64,000 nt of DNA from Brevibacterium sp. XM4083 (lineage in GTDB: Bacteria > Actinomycetota > Actinomycetes > Actinomycetales > Brevibacteriaceae): the NCBI RefSeq assembly GCF_006489205.2, contig NZ_VFYR02000002.1, positions 372,001 through 436,000 of the forward strand. Direction: 5' to 3'. Numbering within the stretch: position 1 is the stretch's first letter; each line of letters begins with the position of its first letter. Both the position numbers and the translations under genes were made by a program. Below are positions 36,526 to 46,532 of this stretch, piece after piece. The notes beneath the pieces were generated by a model. The model saw nothing but the letters and a program-made list of their open reading frames with translations. It searched no databases and was not told the origin of the DNA.

Positions 36526-37811
36526 GCCGCCTCCACGATCGCCGTGAGCCCCTGTCCGCCTGCTGCGCAGATCGAGACGAGGGAGCGCTTCTTGCCGGTC
36601 TCCTTGAGGTACTTCGCGGTCGTCGCGATGATGCGCCCGCCGGTCGCGGCGAACGGATGTCCCGCCGCGAGCGAGGAGCCGAGCGGGTTGAGCTTCGCAC
36701 GGTCGAGCGTGCCGAAGGCCCCGTCGAGACCGAGCTTCTCGCGACCGAACTCCTCGGACTCCCACGCCGCCAGATGCGCGAGCACCGTTGAGGCGAAGGC
36801 CTCGTGGATCTCGAAGACGTCGAAGTCGTCGAAGGTCAGACCGTTGCGGGCGAGCAGCCGGGGTACCGCGTAGGCGGGAGCCATGAGCAGGCCCTCGGCC
36901 CCGTCGACGAAGTCCACGGCGGCTGCCTCGGCGTCGATGAGCCGGGCCAGCGGGGTGAAGCCGCGCTCGGCCGCCCACTCCTCGCTGCCGAGCAGGACCG
37001 ATGCGGCCCCATCGGTGAGCGGGGTCGAGTTGCCTGCGGTCATCGTCGCCGGGGTCGGCAGGCGCTTGCCGAAGACCGGGGAGAGCTTCGCCAACGACTC
37101 CAGAGTCGAGTCGGGGCGGAGGTTCGTGTCGCGGCTGACTCCGAGGTACGGGGTCACGAGGTCGTCGAAGAAGCCCTCGTCCCACGCCCCGGCCAGTCCC
37201 TGGTGGGAGGCGAGGGCGAGCTCGTCCTGGGCCTCCCGGCTGATCTGCCATTCGGCGGTCGTGATCGCCTGGTGCTCACCCATGCTCAGGCCCGTCCGCG
37301 GCTCTCCCGTCGACGGCGCCTGCGGAGCGAGGTAGGCGGGCCGGATCTGCGCGGCGATGCGCACGCGCTGTGCCAGCGTCTTCGCCCGTGAAAGCTCGAG
37401 GAGGATCTCCCGCAGCGAGTCGTTGACGACGATCGGCGCGTCCGAGGCCGAGTCGACGCCCGCGGCGATGCCCGATTCGATCTGCCCGGCGTTGATCTTG
37501 TTCGTCAGGCTGACGACGGTCTCGAGGCCCGTCGCGCAGGCCTGGCCGATGTCGTAGGCCGGTGTCGTCGGGGACAGCGCCGAGCCGAGGACGGCCTCGC
37601 GGGTGAGGTTGAAGTCCTTCGAATGCTTGAGGACGGCACCGCCGGCGACCTCGCCGATCGTCTCTCCGGCCAGCCCGAAGCGGGCGACGAGGCCGTCGAT
37701 CGTGCTCGTGAGCATGTCGAGATTGCTCGCCTTCGCGTACTGCTTGTTCGACCGCGCGAAGGGAATGCGGTTGCCGCCGAGGATGACGGCGCGTGAGGTG
37801 GGTGCGGGCAT
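36522..37811 (-). CDS. Acetyl-CoA C-acyltransferase (thiolase, FadI-like)
   Basis: A 429-residue thiolase. The nucleophilic Cys is in DIGQACATGLE near 92, the His in NPLGSSLAAGHPFAATGGR and the second Cys in SICAAGGQG near 418. Length and the KRSLVS ending resemble FadI of the trifunctional fatty-acid oxidation group. GGAGGCGCTC precedes ATG 37811. First gene of the operon, with the TetR operator region directly upstream. Confidence 0.93.
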   Translation of the reverse strand: MPAPTSRAVILGGNRIPFARSNKQYAKASNLDMLTSTIDGLVARFGLAGETIGEVAGGAVLKHSKDFNLTREAVLGSALSPTTPAYDIGQACATGLETVVSLTNKINAGQIESGIAAGVDSASDAPIVVNDSLREILLELSRAKTLAQRVRIAAQIRPAYLAPQAPSTGEPRTGLSMGEHQAITTAEWQISREAQDELALASHQGLAGAWDEGFFDDLVTPYLGVSRDTNLRPDSTLESLAKLSPVFGKRLPTPATMTAGNSTPLTDGAASVLLGSEEWAAERGFTPLARLIDAEAAAVDFVDGAEGLLMAPAYAVPRLLARNGLTFDDFDVFEIHEAFASTVLAHLAAWESEEFGREKLGLDGAFGTLDRAKLNPLGSSLAAGHPFAATGGRIIATTAKYLKETGKKRSLVSICAAGGQGLTAIVEAA

Positions 37812-37843
37812 GAGCGCCTCCGTGTCTGTCGAGGAATTAGCTG

Positions 37844-37873
37844 TTACCGACAGTACCTGATACCGTCTGTATC
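37844..37873. promoter_or_regulatory. Tandem TetR-type operator-like repeats
   Basis: Two 13-bp copies, TACCGACAGTACC at 37845-37857 and TACCGTCTGTATC at 37861-37873, are spaced 16 bases apart. Each is itself a partial palindrome (TAC-5-GTA; the second extends to a perfect GATAC-5-GTATC). The second copy contains TACCGT, the probable -10 of the tetR gene. The layout suggests autorepression and control of the divergent thiolase operon. Confidence 0.6.
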
Positions 37874-38527
37874 ATGAAATCGCTCACAGACGGCCGCTCG
37901 ACGCGGTGGCAGGAGCATCGCGACAGTCGTCGCCGCGAGCTGCTGCGGACGGTCCGCCATGTCGTCGACGAACACGGTGACGATCTGTCGATGGAGCAGA
38001 TCTCCGAGCACTCCGGGACGACGAAGGCCGTGCTCTACCGCTACTTCACCGACCGCGCCGGGCTCCAGGAGGCGATGGGCGGCTGGGCGATGCAGGTGAT
38101 CGCGAACTCGCTCGACGAAGCCAGCGCCTCCCGCGTCCCGGCCCCGGACTCCGCCGGCCCGACCCCTGACCGCCGTGAGACCCTCGAGGCGATGATCCGC
38201 GCGTTCGTCAGCCTCGCCGCCGAGTCGCCGAGCATCTACCGCTTCTGCGACCAGGCGGTGGGGCGCTTCGATCCTGGTGAGGAGGGCGGCTTCTTCCGCG
38301 AAGTCGCCGACCTCCTCGCCGAACGCCTCGACCTCGATGTCACCGACGGACGGTTCGCCGGTGACGACGGGAAGCTGTGGGCTGCCGGCGCCATCGGCTT
38401 CGTCCGCGCCGCGACGGAGACGTGGCTCTCGGCCCCCGGCTCCCCCGAGGCGTTCGCCGCCTCGGTGAGCACGTGGCTGTGGGCGTCCCTGCCGCCCGAA
38501 GCCAGGGGCGCACCGCCGACAGCCTGA
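37874..38527 (+). CDS. TetR family transcriptional regulator
   Basis: A 217-residue regulator with an N-terminal helix-turn-helix (SMEQISEHSGTTKAVLYRYFTDRAGL, about 40-65) and a C-terminal ligand domain. It is divergent from thiolase-fabG-maoC and 55 bases upstream of an acyl-CoA dehydrogenase. It probably represses both sets and responds to a fatty acyl-CoA, an inference from context. ATG 37874 follows TACCGT by 7 bases. Confidence 0.88.
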   Translation: MKSLTDGRSTRWQEHRDSRRRELLRTVRHVVDEHGDDLSMEQISEHSGTTKAVLYRYFTDRAGLQEAMGGWAMQVIANSLDEASASRVPAPDSAGPTPDRRETLEAMIRAFVSLAAESPSIYRFCDQAVGRFDPGEEGGFFREVADLLAERLDLDVTDGRFAGDDGKLWAAGAIGFVRAATETWLSAPGSPEAFAASVSTWLWASLPPEARGAPPTA

Positions 38528-38582
38528 GACACTCGCCCCGATCCGACCACACACCGCCATCGCACAGACCAGGAGCACACGC

Positions 38583-40619
38583 ATGACCGACTTCGCGCTC
38601 GACCTCGATCCCACTGCCATCCAGACCGTCCTCGACGGACGCTGGGCCGATGCCCGCCGCCAGGGACGCAGCCTCGCCCTCGACGAGTCGACCCACCTCG
38701 ACCCCGCTGACGACCTCGAGACCACCCGCGCGAACACCCTCGCCGCGGTCGGACTCATGGCCGGCACGAAGCTGCCGATGGCCGCGCTGCCGGAGACGCT
38801 CGGGGGGACGAACGAACACGCGAAGACCGTCGCCGGGTTCGAGGAGACCGTGACCGCCTCGCCGAGCCTGCAGATCAAGGCCGGGGTGCAGTTCGGACTC
38901 TTCGGGGGCGCGATCCTCCACCTCGGCAACCCCACCCAGCACGCCGACTGGCTCGTGCCCGCCCAGCAGGGAGAGCTGCTCGGGTCGTTCGCGATGACCG
39001 AGATCGGCCACGGCTCCGATGTCGCCGCGATCGGCACGACCGCCACCTACGATGCCGCGACCGAGGAGTTCGTCATCGACACCCCGTTCCGGGCTGCGAC
39101 GAAGGAGTACATCGGCAATGCCGCCCGGGACGCACGGGCCGCCGTCGTCTTCGCCCAGCTCATCACCGCCGGGGTCAACCACGGCGTGCACGCGTTCTTC
39201 GTGCCCATCCGCACCGCCGAGGGCCAGCCGCTGCCGGGTGTGAGCATCGAGGACGACGGATACAAGGGCGGACTGCGGGGAGTCGACAACGGTCGGTTCG
39301 CCTTCGACGCCGTGCGCATCCCGCGCACGAATCTCCTCGACCGCTACGGCGCAGTGACCGCCGACGGCGAGTACTCCTCCCCCATCGATTCGCCCGGACG
39401 CCGGTTCTTCACGATGCTCGGCACCCTCGTCCAGGGCCGCGTCTCCCTCGACGGATCCGCGGTCGTGGCGAGCAAGCTCGCCCTCGACATCGCCGTGCGC
39501 TACGGGCTCGAACGCAAGCAGTTCACCACCGTCGACGACTACACCGAGACGACACTGCTCGACTACCAGCAGCATCAGCGCCGGCTCATGCCCGGCCTCG
39601 CCGCGGTCTACGCCTCGAGCCTCGCCCATGAGAAGCTGCTCACCTCGTTCGAGGAGGTGTTCTCCGGCGTCGACGACAGCGAGGAGAATCGCGCCCTGCT
39701 CGAGACCCGGGCCGCGGCGTTCAAGGCCGACTCGACGTGGATGGCCCTCGACGTCATCCAGGAGTGCCGCGAAGCCTGCGGCGGTGCCGGGTTCATGGCC
39801 GAGAACCGCCTCGTGGGCCTGCGGGCCGACCTCGACGTCTACGTGACGTTCGAAGGCGACAACACGGTCCTCCTCCAGCTCGTCGCCAAGCGCATCCTCG
39901 GCGACTACGCCAAGGAGTTCGCGCACATCGATGTCGGCGGAGCCGCCCGCTTCATCGGCACCCAGGCCGCCGAGCACACGCTCTACCGCAGCGGCCTGGC
40001 CAATGCCGGACGCGCGATCTCCGATGTCTTCACGCCCAATCTCAGCGAGAGGCGGATCCGTTCGGGTCGCCTCCAGCGCACCCTGCTCGAGACCCGTCTC
40101 GAGGTCATGGTCTCCGGGCTCGCCGCAGCGCTGCGTCCGGCGGCGAAGATGCCGGCGGCCAAGGCGGCCGAGCTCTTCAACTCCCAGCAGCACGAACTCG
40201 TCGAGATGGCCCGCGCCTACGTCGAGCTCGAGAAGTGGAAGGCCATCGACGAGGCGATGAGGGAGCAGAAGGATCCCGCCCAGGCGAAGATCTTCCGCCG
40301 ACTGCGCGACACCTACGGGCTCAGCCTCATCGAGAAGCACATCGGCTGGCACCTCATGTACGGCCGTCTGCCGATGTCGCGCGCCCGCCAGGTCGGTGAG
40401 ACGCTCAACCGCCTCTGCGCGAAGCTCGCGGCCAACGCCCTCGAGCTCGTCGACGCCTTCGGCTACGGGGACGATCACCGCCGGGCGACGATCGCCACCG
40501 GCGTCGAAGCCGAACGTCAGGCCGAGGCCGCCGCACACTACCGGCGGGCCCGCGCCCAGCGCGACTACCCGGTCCCGGAGAAGCAGCTGAAGAAGGCCGC
40601 GAAGTCCCGCACCGCCTGA
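38583..40619 (+). CDS. Acyl-CoA dehydrogenase/oxidase family protein
   Basis: A 678-residue flavoprotein, longer than ordinary acyl-CoA dehydrogenases (about 380) and close to acyl-CoA oxidases. Seen: SFAMTEIGHGSDVAAIGTTATYD (FAD/substrate region), a central ERKQF segment, and EACGGAGFMAENRLVGLRADLDVYVTFEGDNTVLLQ with the catalytic-region Glu. A helical C-terminal extension follows. It would supply the first step of beta-oxidation for the neighbouring enzymes. AGGAG lies 7 bases before ATG. Confidence 0.9.
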   Translation: MTDFALDLDPTAIQTVLDGRWADARRQGRSLALDESTHLDPADDLETTRANTLAAVGLMAGTKLPMAALPETLGGTNEHAKTVAGFEETVTASPSLQIKAGVQFGLFGGAILHLGNPTQHADWLVPAQQGELLGSFAMTEIGHGSDVAAIGTTATYDAATEEFVIDTPFRAATKEYIGNAARDARAAVVFAQLITAGVNHGVHAFFVPIRTAEGQPLPGVSIEDDGYKGGLRGVDNGRFAFDAVRIPRTNLLDRYGAVTADGEYSSPIDSPGRRFFTMLGTLVQGRVSLDGSAVVASKLALDIAVRYGLERKQFTTVDDYTETTLLDYQQHQRRLMPGLAAVYASSLAHEKLLTSFEEVFSGVDDSEENRALLETRAAAFKADSTWMALDVIQECREACGGAGFMAENRLVGLRADLDVYVTFEGDNTVLLQLVAKRILGDYAKEFAHIDVGGAARFIGTQAAEHTLYRSGLANAGRAISDVFTPNLSERRIRSGRLQRTLLETRLEVMVSGLAAALRPAAKMPAAKAAELFNSQQHELVEMARAYVELEKWKAIDEAMREQKDPAQAKIFRRLRDTYGLSLIEKHIGWHLMYGRLPMSRARQVGETLNRLCAKLAANALELVDAFGYGDDHRRATIATGVEAERQAEAAAHYRRARAQRDYPVPEKQLKKAAKSRTA

Positions 40620-40632
40620 TGAGGCCGGCGCC

Positions 40633-41667
40633 TCACGCGGTGAGGAAGTCCCGCAGCGCCGCGGACACGGCGGCGGCCTCGGTGAGGAAGCCGTCGTGTC
40701 CGACCGGGGAGTCGATGACCCGGTAGTCGACCCGCCCGGGAAGATGCCTCGCGAGCTGTTCGACCTGCGCCGGCGGGTAGAGCCGATCCGAGGACACGGA
40801 GACGACGAGGCTGTCGGTGCATGCCTGCGCGAGTGCCGTGCGCAGGTCGGCCGAGCGTCCCGTGCGCACATCGTGGTCGCGCAGCGCCTTCGACAATAGG
40901 ACGTAGCTGTGCGGGTCGAAGCGGGCGGTGAGCTTCTTCGCCTGGTGGTCGAGGTACGAGCTCACCTCGTAGTAGCCGGCTGAGCGCAGCCGCCGGGAGA
41001 AGCGCTCGTTGAGGTCGGCGTCGTTGCGGTAGGTCAGGTGGGCGATCTGCCGGGCGAGTCCGAGGCCGGCGGCGGGGAACCTGCCGATCGCCGCATAGTC
41101 CCCACCGCAGTAGTCGGGGTCGAGTTCGATGGCCCGCTCCTGCGTCATCGCCCACGCGATCTGGTCGGCCTCGGAGAAGGCGGGAGCGGCGATGATCGCA
41201 CACTTCGCGGTCTTGCGCGCATCGAGGAGACCGAATTCGAGGGCCCTCGCCCCGCCCATCGATCCGCCGATGACGGCATGCCAGGTCTCGATGCCGAGGA
41301 TCTGCGTGAGATTGTGCTCGAGGCGCGCCATGTCCCTGATCGTCACCGCAGGAAAGCGCGACCCGTAGGGCAGACCGTCGCCGAAGGCCGACTGCGGACC
41401 CGTCGTGCCGCTGCACCCGCCGAGCGCGTTCGCGCAGACGACGAAATACTCGTTCGTGTCGACGGCCCGACCCGGTCCGACGACCCCCGACCACCAGTCG
41501 GTGGCCCGGGTGTCGCCGGTGAGCGCGTGTTCGACGAGGATCGCGTTCGACCGGTCAGCGTTGAGGGTGCCGAAGGTCTCGTAGGCGATCTCGACGGTCC
41601 CGAACGTGTGTCCGGAATCCGTGGTGAAGCCGAGGATCGACTCCACGGACGTGCTCTGAGTGGTCAT
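40633..41667 (-). CDS. metX: Homoserine O-acetyltransferase MetX
   Basis: Alpha/beta-hydrolase that acetylates homoserine in methionine synthesis. The 344 residues include the HALTGDTRATDWW block, the nucleophile elbow GGSMGGARALEF, SVSSDRLYPPAQ with the catalytic Asp and SPVGHDGFL with the His. ATG 41667 lies 1 base after the metY stop. The longer frame upstream is antisense or out-of-frame metY. Confidence 0.94.
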   Translation of the reverse strand: MTTQSTSVESILGFTTDSGHTFGTVEIAYETFGTLNADRSNAILVEHALTGDTRATDWWSGVVGPGRAVDTNEYFVVCANALGGCSGTTGPQSAFGDGLPYGSRFPAVTIRDMARLEHNLTQILGIETWHAVIGGSMGGARALEFGLLDARKTAKCAIIAAPAFSEADQIAWAMTQERAIELDPDYCGGDYAAIGRFPAAGLGLARQIAHLTYRNDADLNERFSRRLRSAGYYEVSSYLDHQAKKLTARFDPHSYVLLSKALRDHDVRTGRSADLRTALAQACTDSLVVSVSSDRLYPPAQVEQLARHLPGRVDYRVIDSPVGHDGFLTEAAAVSAALRDFLTA

Positions 41668-41668
41668 C

Positions 41669-42991
41669 TCAGGCGGCGGTCTCGGCCGTCGCCGCTGCGG
41701 CGGCGAAGCCCGCATCGAGGTCGGCGAGGATGTCGTCGATGCCCTCGAGGCCCACCGAGAGGCGCACGAGTGCGGGGTTGACCCCGGAGGCGGCCTGCGC
41801 GGCGTCGTCGAGCTGGGAATGCGTCGTCGAGGCCGGGTGGATGACGAGCGAGCGGACATCGCCGATGTTCGCGACGAGTGAGTGGAGTTCGAGCGCGTCG
41901 ACGAAGGCCACGGCCGCGTCGTAGCCGCCGGCGATGTCGAAGGCGAGGACCGAGCCGACGCCGTAGGGCAGGTACGTCTGCGCCCGTGCATGCCACGGGC
42001 TGGATTCGAGACCCGCGTAGGCGACGCGCGTGACCTGGTCGTGGCCTTCGAGGTAGGCGGCGACCCGCTCGGCATTCGCGACGTGGCGTTCGATGCGCAG
42101 ACTCAGCGTCTCGAGTCCCTGGGCGATGAGGAACGCGTTGAACGGGCTGACGGCGGGACCGAGGTCGCGCAGCAGCTGGACGCGGAGTTTGAGGCCGTAG
42201 GACACGTTCGCCCCGAACGCGGAGTCCGCACCGAGGTCGCGGGCGTAGACGAGACCGTTGTACGACTCGTCGGGAGTGTTGAAGCCGGGGAAGCGCTCGG
42301 GGTGGGCGCCGTAGTCGAAGGTGCCGCCGTCGACGACGACGCCGGCGATCGAGGTGCCGTGACCGCCGAGGTACTTCGTCGCGGAGTGGATGACGACGTC
42401 GGCGCCGTGTTCGATGGGGCGCACGAGGTAGGGGGTGGCGAGCGTGTTGTCGACGACGAGCGGCACCCCGGCGGCGTGGGCGATGTCGGCGACCGCGGTG
42501 ATGTCGAGGACGTCGGAGCGGGGGTTGGAGACCACCTCGGCGAAGAAGAGCTTCGTGTTGTCCTCGACGGCGTCGCGCCAGGCGTCGAGGTCGTCGACGT
42601 CGACGAAGGTCGTGGAGATGCCGAGCTTGCGCAGGGTGACGTCGAGGAGGTTGTACGTGCCGCCGTAGAGGCTCGAGCTGGCGACGATGTGGTCACCGGC
42701 CTCGGCGATGTTCGCGATCGCGAGGAACTCGGCGGACTGGCCCGAGGCGGTGAGCACGGCATGGACGCCGCCTTCGAGGTCGGCGATCCGGTTCTCGACG
42801 ACCTCGGTCGTCGGGTTGGTGATGCGGGTGTAGATCGGGCCGAGTTCGGCGAGGGCGAACCGGTTCTTCGCCTGGTCGTTGTCGGCGAAGACGTAGGAGG
42901 TCGTCTGGTGGATCGGCAGCGCACGGGAGCCCGTCGCGGGGTCGGGGACCTGTCCGGCATGGATCTGGCGGGTTTCGAATGACTGGGCCAT
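41669..42991 (-). CDS. metY: O-acetylhomoserine sulfhydrylase MetY
   Basis: PLP enzyme that makes homocysteine from O-acetylhomoserine and sulfide. The 440 residues contain PIYTRITNPTTEVVE, SSSLYGGTYNLL, the PLP lysine in IHSATKYLGGHG and the C-terminal SVGLEGIDDILADL. AGGAGATGCC precedes ATG 42991. Co-transcribed with metX. The 130-base leader after dnaE2 holds a small GTGAG/CTCAC hairpin but no recognisable SAM riboswitch. Confidence 0.94.
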   Translation of the reverse strand: MAQSFETRQIHAGQVPDPATGSRALPIHQTTSYVFADNDQAKNRFALAELGPIYTRITNPTTEVVENRIADLEGGVHAVLTASGQSAEFLAIANIAEAGDHIVASSSLYGGTYNLLDVTLRKLGISTTFVDVDDLDAWRDAVEDNTKLFFAEVVSNPRSDVLDITAVADIAHAAGVPLVVDNTLATPYLVRPIEHGADVVIHSATKYLGGHGTSIAGVVVDGGTFDYGAHPERFPGFNTPDESYNGLVYARDLGADSAFGANVSYGLKLRVQLLRDLGPAVSPFNAFLIAQGLETLSLRIERHVANAERVAAYLEGHDQVTRVAYAGLESSPWHARAQTYLPYGVGSVLAFDIAGGYDAAVAFVDALELHSLVANIGDVRSLVIHPASTTHSQLDDAAQAASGVNPALVRLSVGLEGIDDILADLDAGFAAAAATAETAA

Positions 42992-43121
42992 GGCATCTCC
43001 TCTGAGTGAGCGGGTGCCTCCACTCTCACCTGTGACCGCTCCTGCTCTGCGCGTTCTCGTCATGGAGCTGTCACCGACCGTCATCTGTCGTCATGTGGCC
43101 GACCTCACCGAGGCGGCCCCG

Positions 43122-46100
43122 TCACCGGAAGTTGCGGGCCTTCGTCGGCAGCTGGACCTCGAGCGGGACGAGCTTGTGGGCATAGAGGCTCACGACGTCC
43201 CCGCCGCGCTGGATGAGCCCGGTGACGACGAGGGCGTTGCGGGAGGTCGCGACCGCCCGGAACCGCTTCATCAGCCCGGCGGTGGCGACGACGTTGAGCA
43301 TTCCGAACTCGTCCTCGAGGTTGATGAAGGTGATCCCCGAGGCGGTCGCCGGGCGCTGCCGGTGGGTGACGAGCGCGGCGACGGTCATCCGCTTGCCGTC
43401 GGGAGCGGCGGCGGCATCGGCCGTCGAGGCGTAACCGCGTTCGCGCAGCGACTGCCGGAGGATCTCCGTGGGATAGCCGTCGACGGTGATCCCGGTGGAG
43501 AAGAGCTCGGCCAGGGTCGTCTCGAAGGCGTCCATCGTCGGCAGGGCCGGGGCGTGGGAGACGGCGCCCGTGCCCGGCAGCACGCCCGGGTGGGATCCGG
43601 CGACGCCCCCGGCCAGCCACAGCGCCTGCCGCCGGTCGAGGTCGAAGCCGGACAGGGCCCCGGCGGTGGCGAGTCCTTCGAGGGCCTGCTTCCCGATGCC
43701 GGTGCGTTCGGCGAGGTCGGCCACCGAGGCGAACGGCGCGTGTTCGCGTTCGGCGACGATCACCTCGGCGAAGGAGCCGACATGGGAGACCGAGTCGAGG
43801 CCGAGCCGGATCCCCAGCTCCCCGGTCTCCGTGGCCTCGAGATCGGTGCCGGCCGCGGAGCGGCTGAGGTCGACGGGCAGGATCGGCACCGCGTGCCGGC
43901 GGGCGTCGGCGATGAGCGACTGCGGGGAGTAGAAGCCCATCGGCTGGGCGCGCAGCAGGCCCGCGGTGAACGCGGCATGGTGATGGTATTTGAACCATGC
44001 GGACTGGTAGACGAGGTTGGCGAAGCTGATCGCATGCGATTCGGGGAACCCGTAGTTCGCGAACGCCGCGATCGTGTCGAAGATCTTCTCCGCGGTCTCC
44101 GCGTCGACGCCGCGCTCCTGGGCCCCGGTGCGGAACTTCTCCGCGAGCTCGGCCATCCTCCGCTGGGAGCGGCGCGAGCCCATCGCCTGCCGCAGCCGGT
44201 CGGCGTCGGCCCCGGAGAAGCCGCCGACGTCGATGGCCATCTGCATGAGCTGCTCCTGGAACAGCGGGACCCCGCACGTCTTGGCCAGGGACTTCTCGAG
44301 CAGCGGGTGGAGGTATTCGACCGCGTCGAGTCCCTGCCGCCGTCGGATGTAGGGGTGGACCGACCCGCCCTGGATGGGGCCGGGGCGGATGAGCGCGACC
44401 TGGACGGCGAGGTCGTAGAACTCGCGCGGTCGCAGTCGGGGCAGGGTCGCGAGCTGGGCGCGGGACTCGACCTGGAAGACGCCGACGGCGTCGGCCCGGC
44501 AGAGCATCTCGTACACCCGCGGGTCCTCATCGTCGATGAGGGCGCGGTCGATGCGCTCCCCGGTGTGCCGCTCGACGAGGTCGACCATCTCGTGGAGGGC
44601 GGTGAGCATCCCGAGGCCGAGGAGGTCGAATTTGACGAGGTCCATCGCCGCGCAGTCGTCCTTGTCCCATTGGACGACGGTGCGATGGTCCATCGTCGCA
44701 TGTTCGATGGGCACGACCTCGCCGATGGGACGGTCGGCGAGGATCATCCCGCCGGAGTGGATGCCGAGGTGGCGGGGTGAGCCGAGCAGGTCACCGGCGA
44801 CGTCGATGACCTGGGCCGGCACCGGGGAGTCCGCGGCCTCGGGCAGGGTCGACCAGCGGTTGCTCGCCTTCGAGAACGCGTCCTGCTGCCCCGGGGCGAA
44901 GCCGAGGCTGAAGGCGGCGTCGCGGATCGCCGACTTCGCCCGGTAGGTGATGACGTTGGCGACCTGGGCCGCCCGCTCCCGCCCGAAGTGGTCGTAGACG
45001 TACTGGATGACCTCTTCCCGCCGGCCCGATTCGATGTCGATGTCGATGTCGGGGTAGCCCTTGCGGTCCGGGGAGAGGAAGCGGTCGAAGAGGAGGTTGT
45101 GCTTGACCGCGTCGACGGCGGTGATGTCGAGGACATAGCAGACCGCGGAGTTCGCCGCCGATCCCCGGCCCTGGCAGAAGATCGCCTCCCGATGGCAGAA
45201 GCTCGTGATGTCGTGGACGATGAGGAAGTACCCGCAGAACCCGAGCCGGGCGATCATGTCCATCTCCCGGTCGAGCTGCTCCCAGGCCCGCGGATGCTCC
45301 GCCCGCGTCCCGTAGCGGGCGAGGCCGCAGTCGGTGACGAGCTCCCGCAGGTACTCCTCGGCCTCACGGTCATCGGGCATCGGCGCCTTGGGCAGTTCGG
45401 GGCGGGCCGAGCTCAGGGTGAACGCGCACTCCTCGCCGATCCGCACGGCCCCGTCGAGTGCGGCGGCGGGGAACTGCGCCGCCATCTCCTCTCCTGTGTG
45501 GATGCGGCCCACCGCTGTCGCCGGCAGCCACCCGGCGAGGTCGTCGAGGGAGCGCCGCGACCGCACGGAGGCCCGCACCTGCGCTGAGCGCCAGTGCGCC
45601 CGCGTGGCGAAGTGGACGTTGCTGCTGGCCGCGGTCGGCAGTCCCGTCCGGGCGGCCAGGTCGGTCAGGTGACGCAGCCGCTCGTCGTCGTCAGGGGTGC
45701 CGTCGCGGCTGAGTTCGACCGCGACGCGGTCGGGACCGAAGAGCGCACTCAGCCGCCGCAGGGCGCTCAGCCCGCCGTCGGGGTCGCTCAGCGCCCGACG
45801 CAGGGGGCCCTTGCGGCAGCCGGTGAGGATCATCCAGTCCGCACTGGCCGCGGCGAGCTCCTCGAGGTCGAAGACGGGGCGGTTCTTCTCCCCGGCGAGG
45901 TTCGCCTGCGTGATTGCCGCCGAGAGGCTGCGGTAGCCTGCGACTCCGCGGGCGAGGACGAGCAGGTGCGTGGCCGCGGGATCGGTCTGACCGGGGATCT
46001 TCTCGCTCAGCCCGACGGAGAGCTCGGCACCGAAGACCGTGGGCAGTCCCGCCTCGGCGGCGGCATGGGCGAAGCGGACGGCTCCGTAGAGTCCGTTGTG

Positions 46101-46532
46101 GTCGGTCAGGGCCATCGCGGACAGGCCTGCGGCGGCACCGGCGGTGACGAGGTCCTCGGGGTCGGAGGCGCCGTCGAGGAAGCTGAACTGGGAGTGGACG
46201 TGCAGCTCCGCCCACGGTCGGGTCGGCGAAGGCAGGAGGATCGGGCCGCCGACGCCCGAGCTGTCTCCGAGGGCTCCCGGGTAGCGGGCGAGGCCGTCGG
46301 GACCGCGCGGGCCGACGGAGACCGGGTAGCGGTCCGGGCGGGAGAAGGCCGGGGCGTCGGAGCCGTCGGCGTGCTTGTCGACCGGGGTGCGGTTCGAGCC
46401 GGAAGGGGTCGGCGTGCCGTCTGCCTGCGTGCGTCCGGTCGGTTTGCCGCCTGCCCGAGTGCCGCCGGTCGGTTTGCCTTCGAGACGTCGGGCGAGTTCC
46501 GACCACGGGGTGCGCGGGTTCGAGAATCCCAT
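43122..46532 (-). CDS. dnaE2: Error-prone DNA polymerase III alpha DnaE2
   Basis: Translesion polymerase of the actinobacterial mutasome. The 1136 residues begin with a Gly/Thr/Lys-rich unordered extension of about 105 residues, unusually long, before the PHP domain (WAELHVHSQFSFLDGASDPE). The polymerase palm has CQGRGSAANSAVCYVL and the catalytic acids in YPDIDIDIESGRREEVIQYVY. A C-terminal OB fold lies near the end. ATG 46532 overlaps the imuB stop (TGATG), so the three genes form one operon. Confidence 0.95.
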   Translation of the reverse strand: MGFSNPRTPWSELARRLEGKPTGGTRAGGKPTGRTQADGTPTPSGSNRTPVDKHADGSDAPAFSRPDRYPVSVGPRGPDGLARYPGALGDSSGVGGPILLPSPTRPWAELHVHSQFSFLDGASDPEDLVTAGAAAGLSAMALTDHNGLYGAVRFAHAAAEAGLPTVFGAELSVGLSEKIPGQTDPAATHLLVLARGVAGYRSLSAAITQANLAGEKNRPVFDLEELAAASADWMILTGCRKGPLRRALSDPDGGLSALRRLSALFGPDRVAVELSRDGTPDDDERLRHLTDLAARTGLPTAASSNVHFATRAHWRSAQVRASVRSRRSLDDLAGWLPATAVGRIHTGEEMAAQFPAAALDGAVRIGEECAFTLSSARPELPKAPMPDDREAEEYLRELVTDCGLARYGTRAEHPRAWEQLDREMDMIARLGFCGYFLIVHDITSFCHREAIFCQGRGSAANSAVCYVLDITAVDAVKHNLLFDRFLSPDRKGYPDIDIDIESGRREEVIQYVYDHFGRERAAQVANVITYRAKSAIRDAAFSLGFAPGQQDAFSKASNRWSTLPEAADSPVPAQVIDVAGDLLGSPRHLGIHSGGMILADRPIGEVVPIEHATMDHRTVVQWDKDDCAAMDLVKFDLLGLGMLTALHEMVDLVERHTGERIDRALIDDEDPRVYEMLCRADAVGVFQVESRAQLATLPRLRPREFYDLAVQVALIRPGPIQGGSVHPYIRRRQGLDAVEYLHPLLEKSLAKTCGVPLFQEQLMQMAIDVGGFSGADADRLRQAMGSRRSQRRMAELAEKFRTGAQERGVDAETAEKIFDTIAAFANYGFPESHAISFANLVYQSAWFKYHHHAAFTAGLLRAQPMGFYSPQSLIADARRHAVPILPVDLSRSAAGTDLEATETGELGIRLGLDSVSHVGSFAEVIVAEREHAPFASVADLAERTGIGKQALEGLATAGALSGFDLDRRQALWLAGGVAGSHPGVLPGTGAVSHAPALPTMDAFETTLAELFSTGITVDGYPTEILRQSLRERGYASTADAAAAPDGKRMTVAALVTHRQRPATASGITFINLEDEFGMLNVVATAGLMKRFRAVATSRNALVVTGLIQRGGDVVSLYAHKLVPLEVQLPTKARNFR

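Noticed and set aside
42992..43121. SAM riboswitch in the metY leader
   Set aside because: A small GTGAG/CTCAC hairpin exists, but none of the conserved cores of SAM-I, SAM-II or SAM-IV classes could be aligned.
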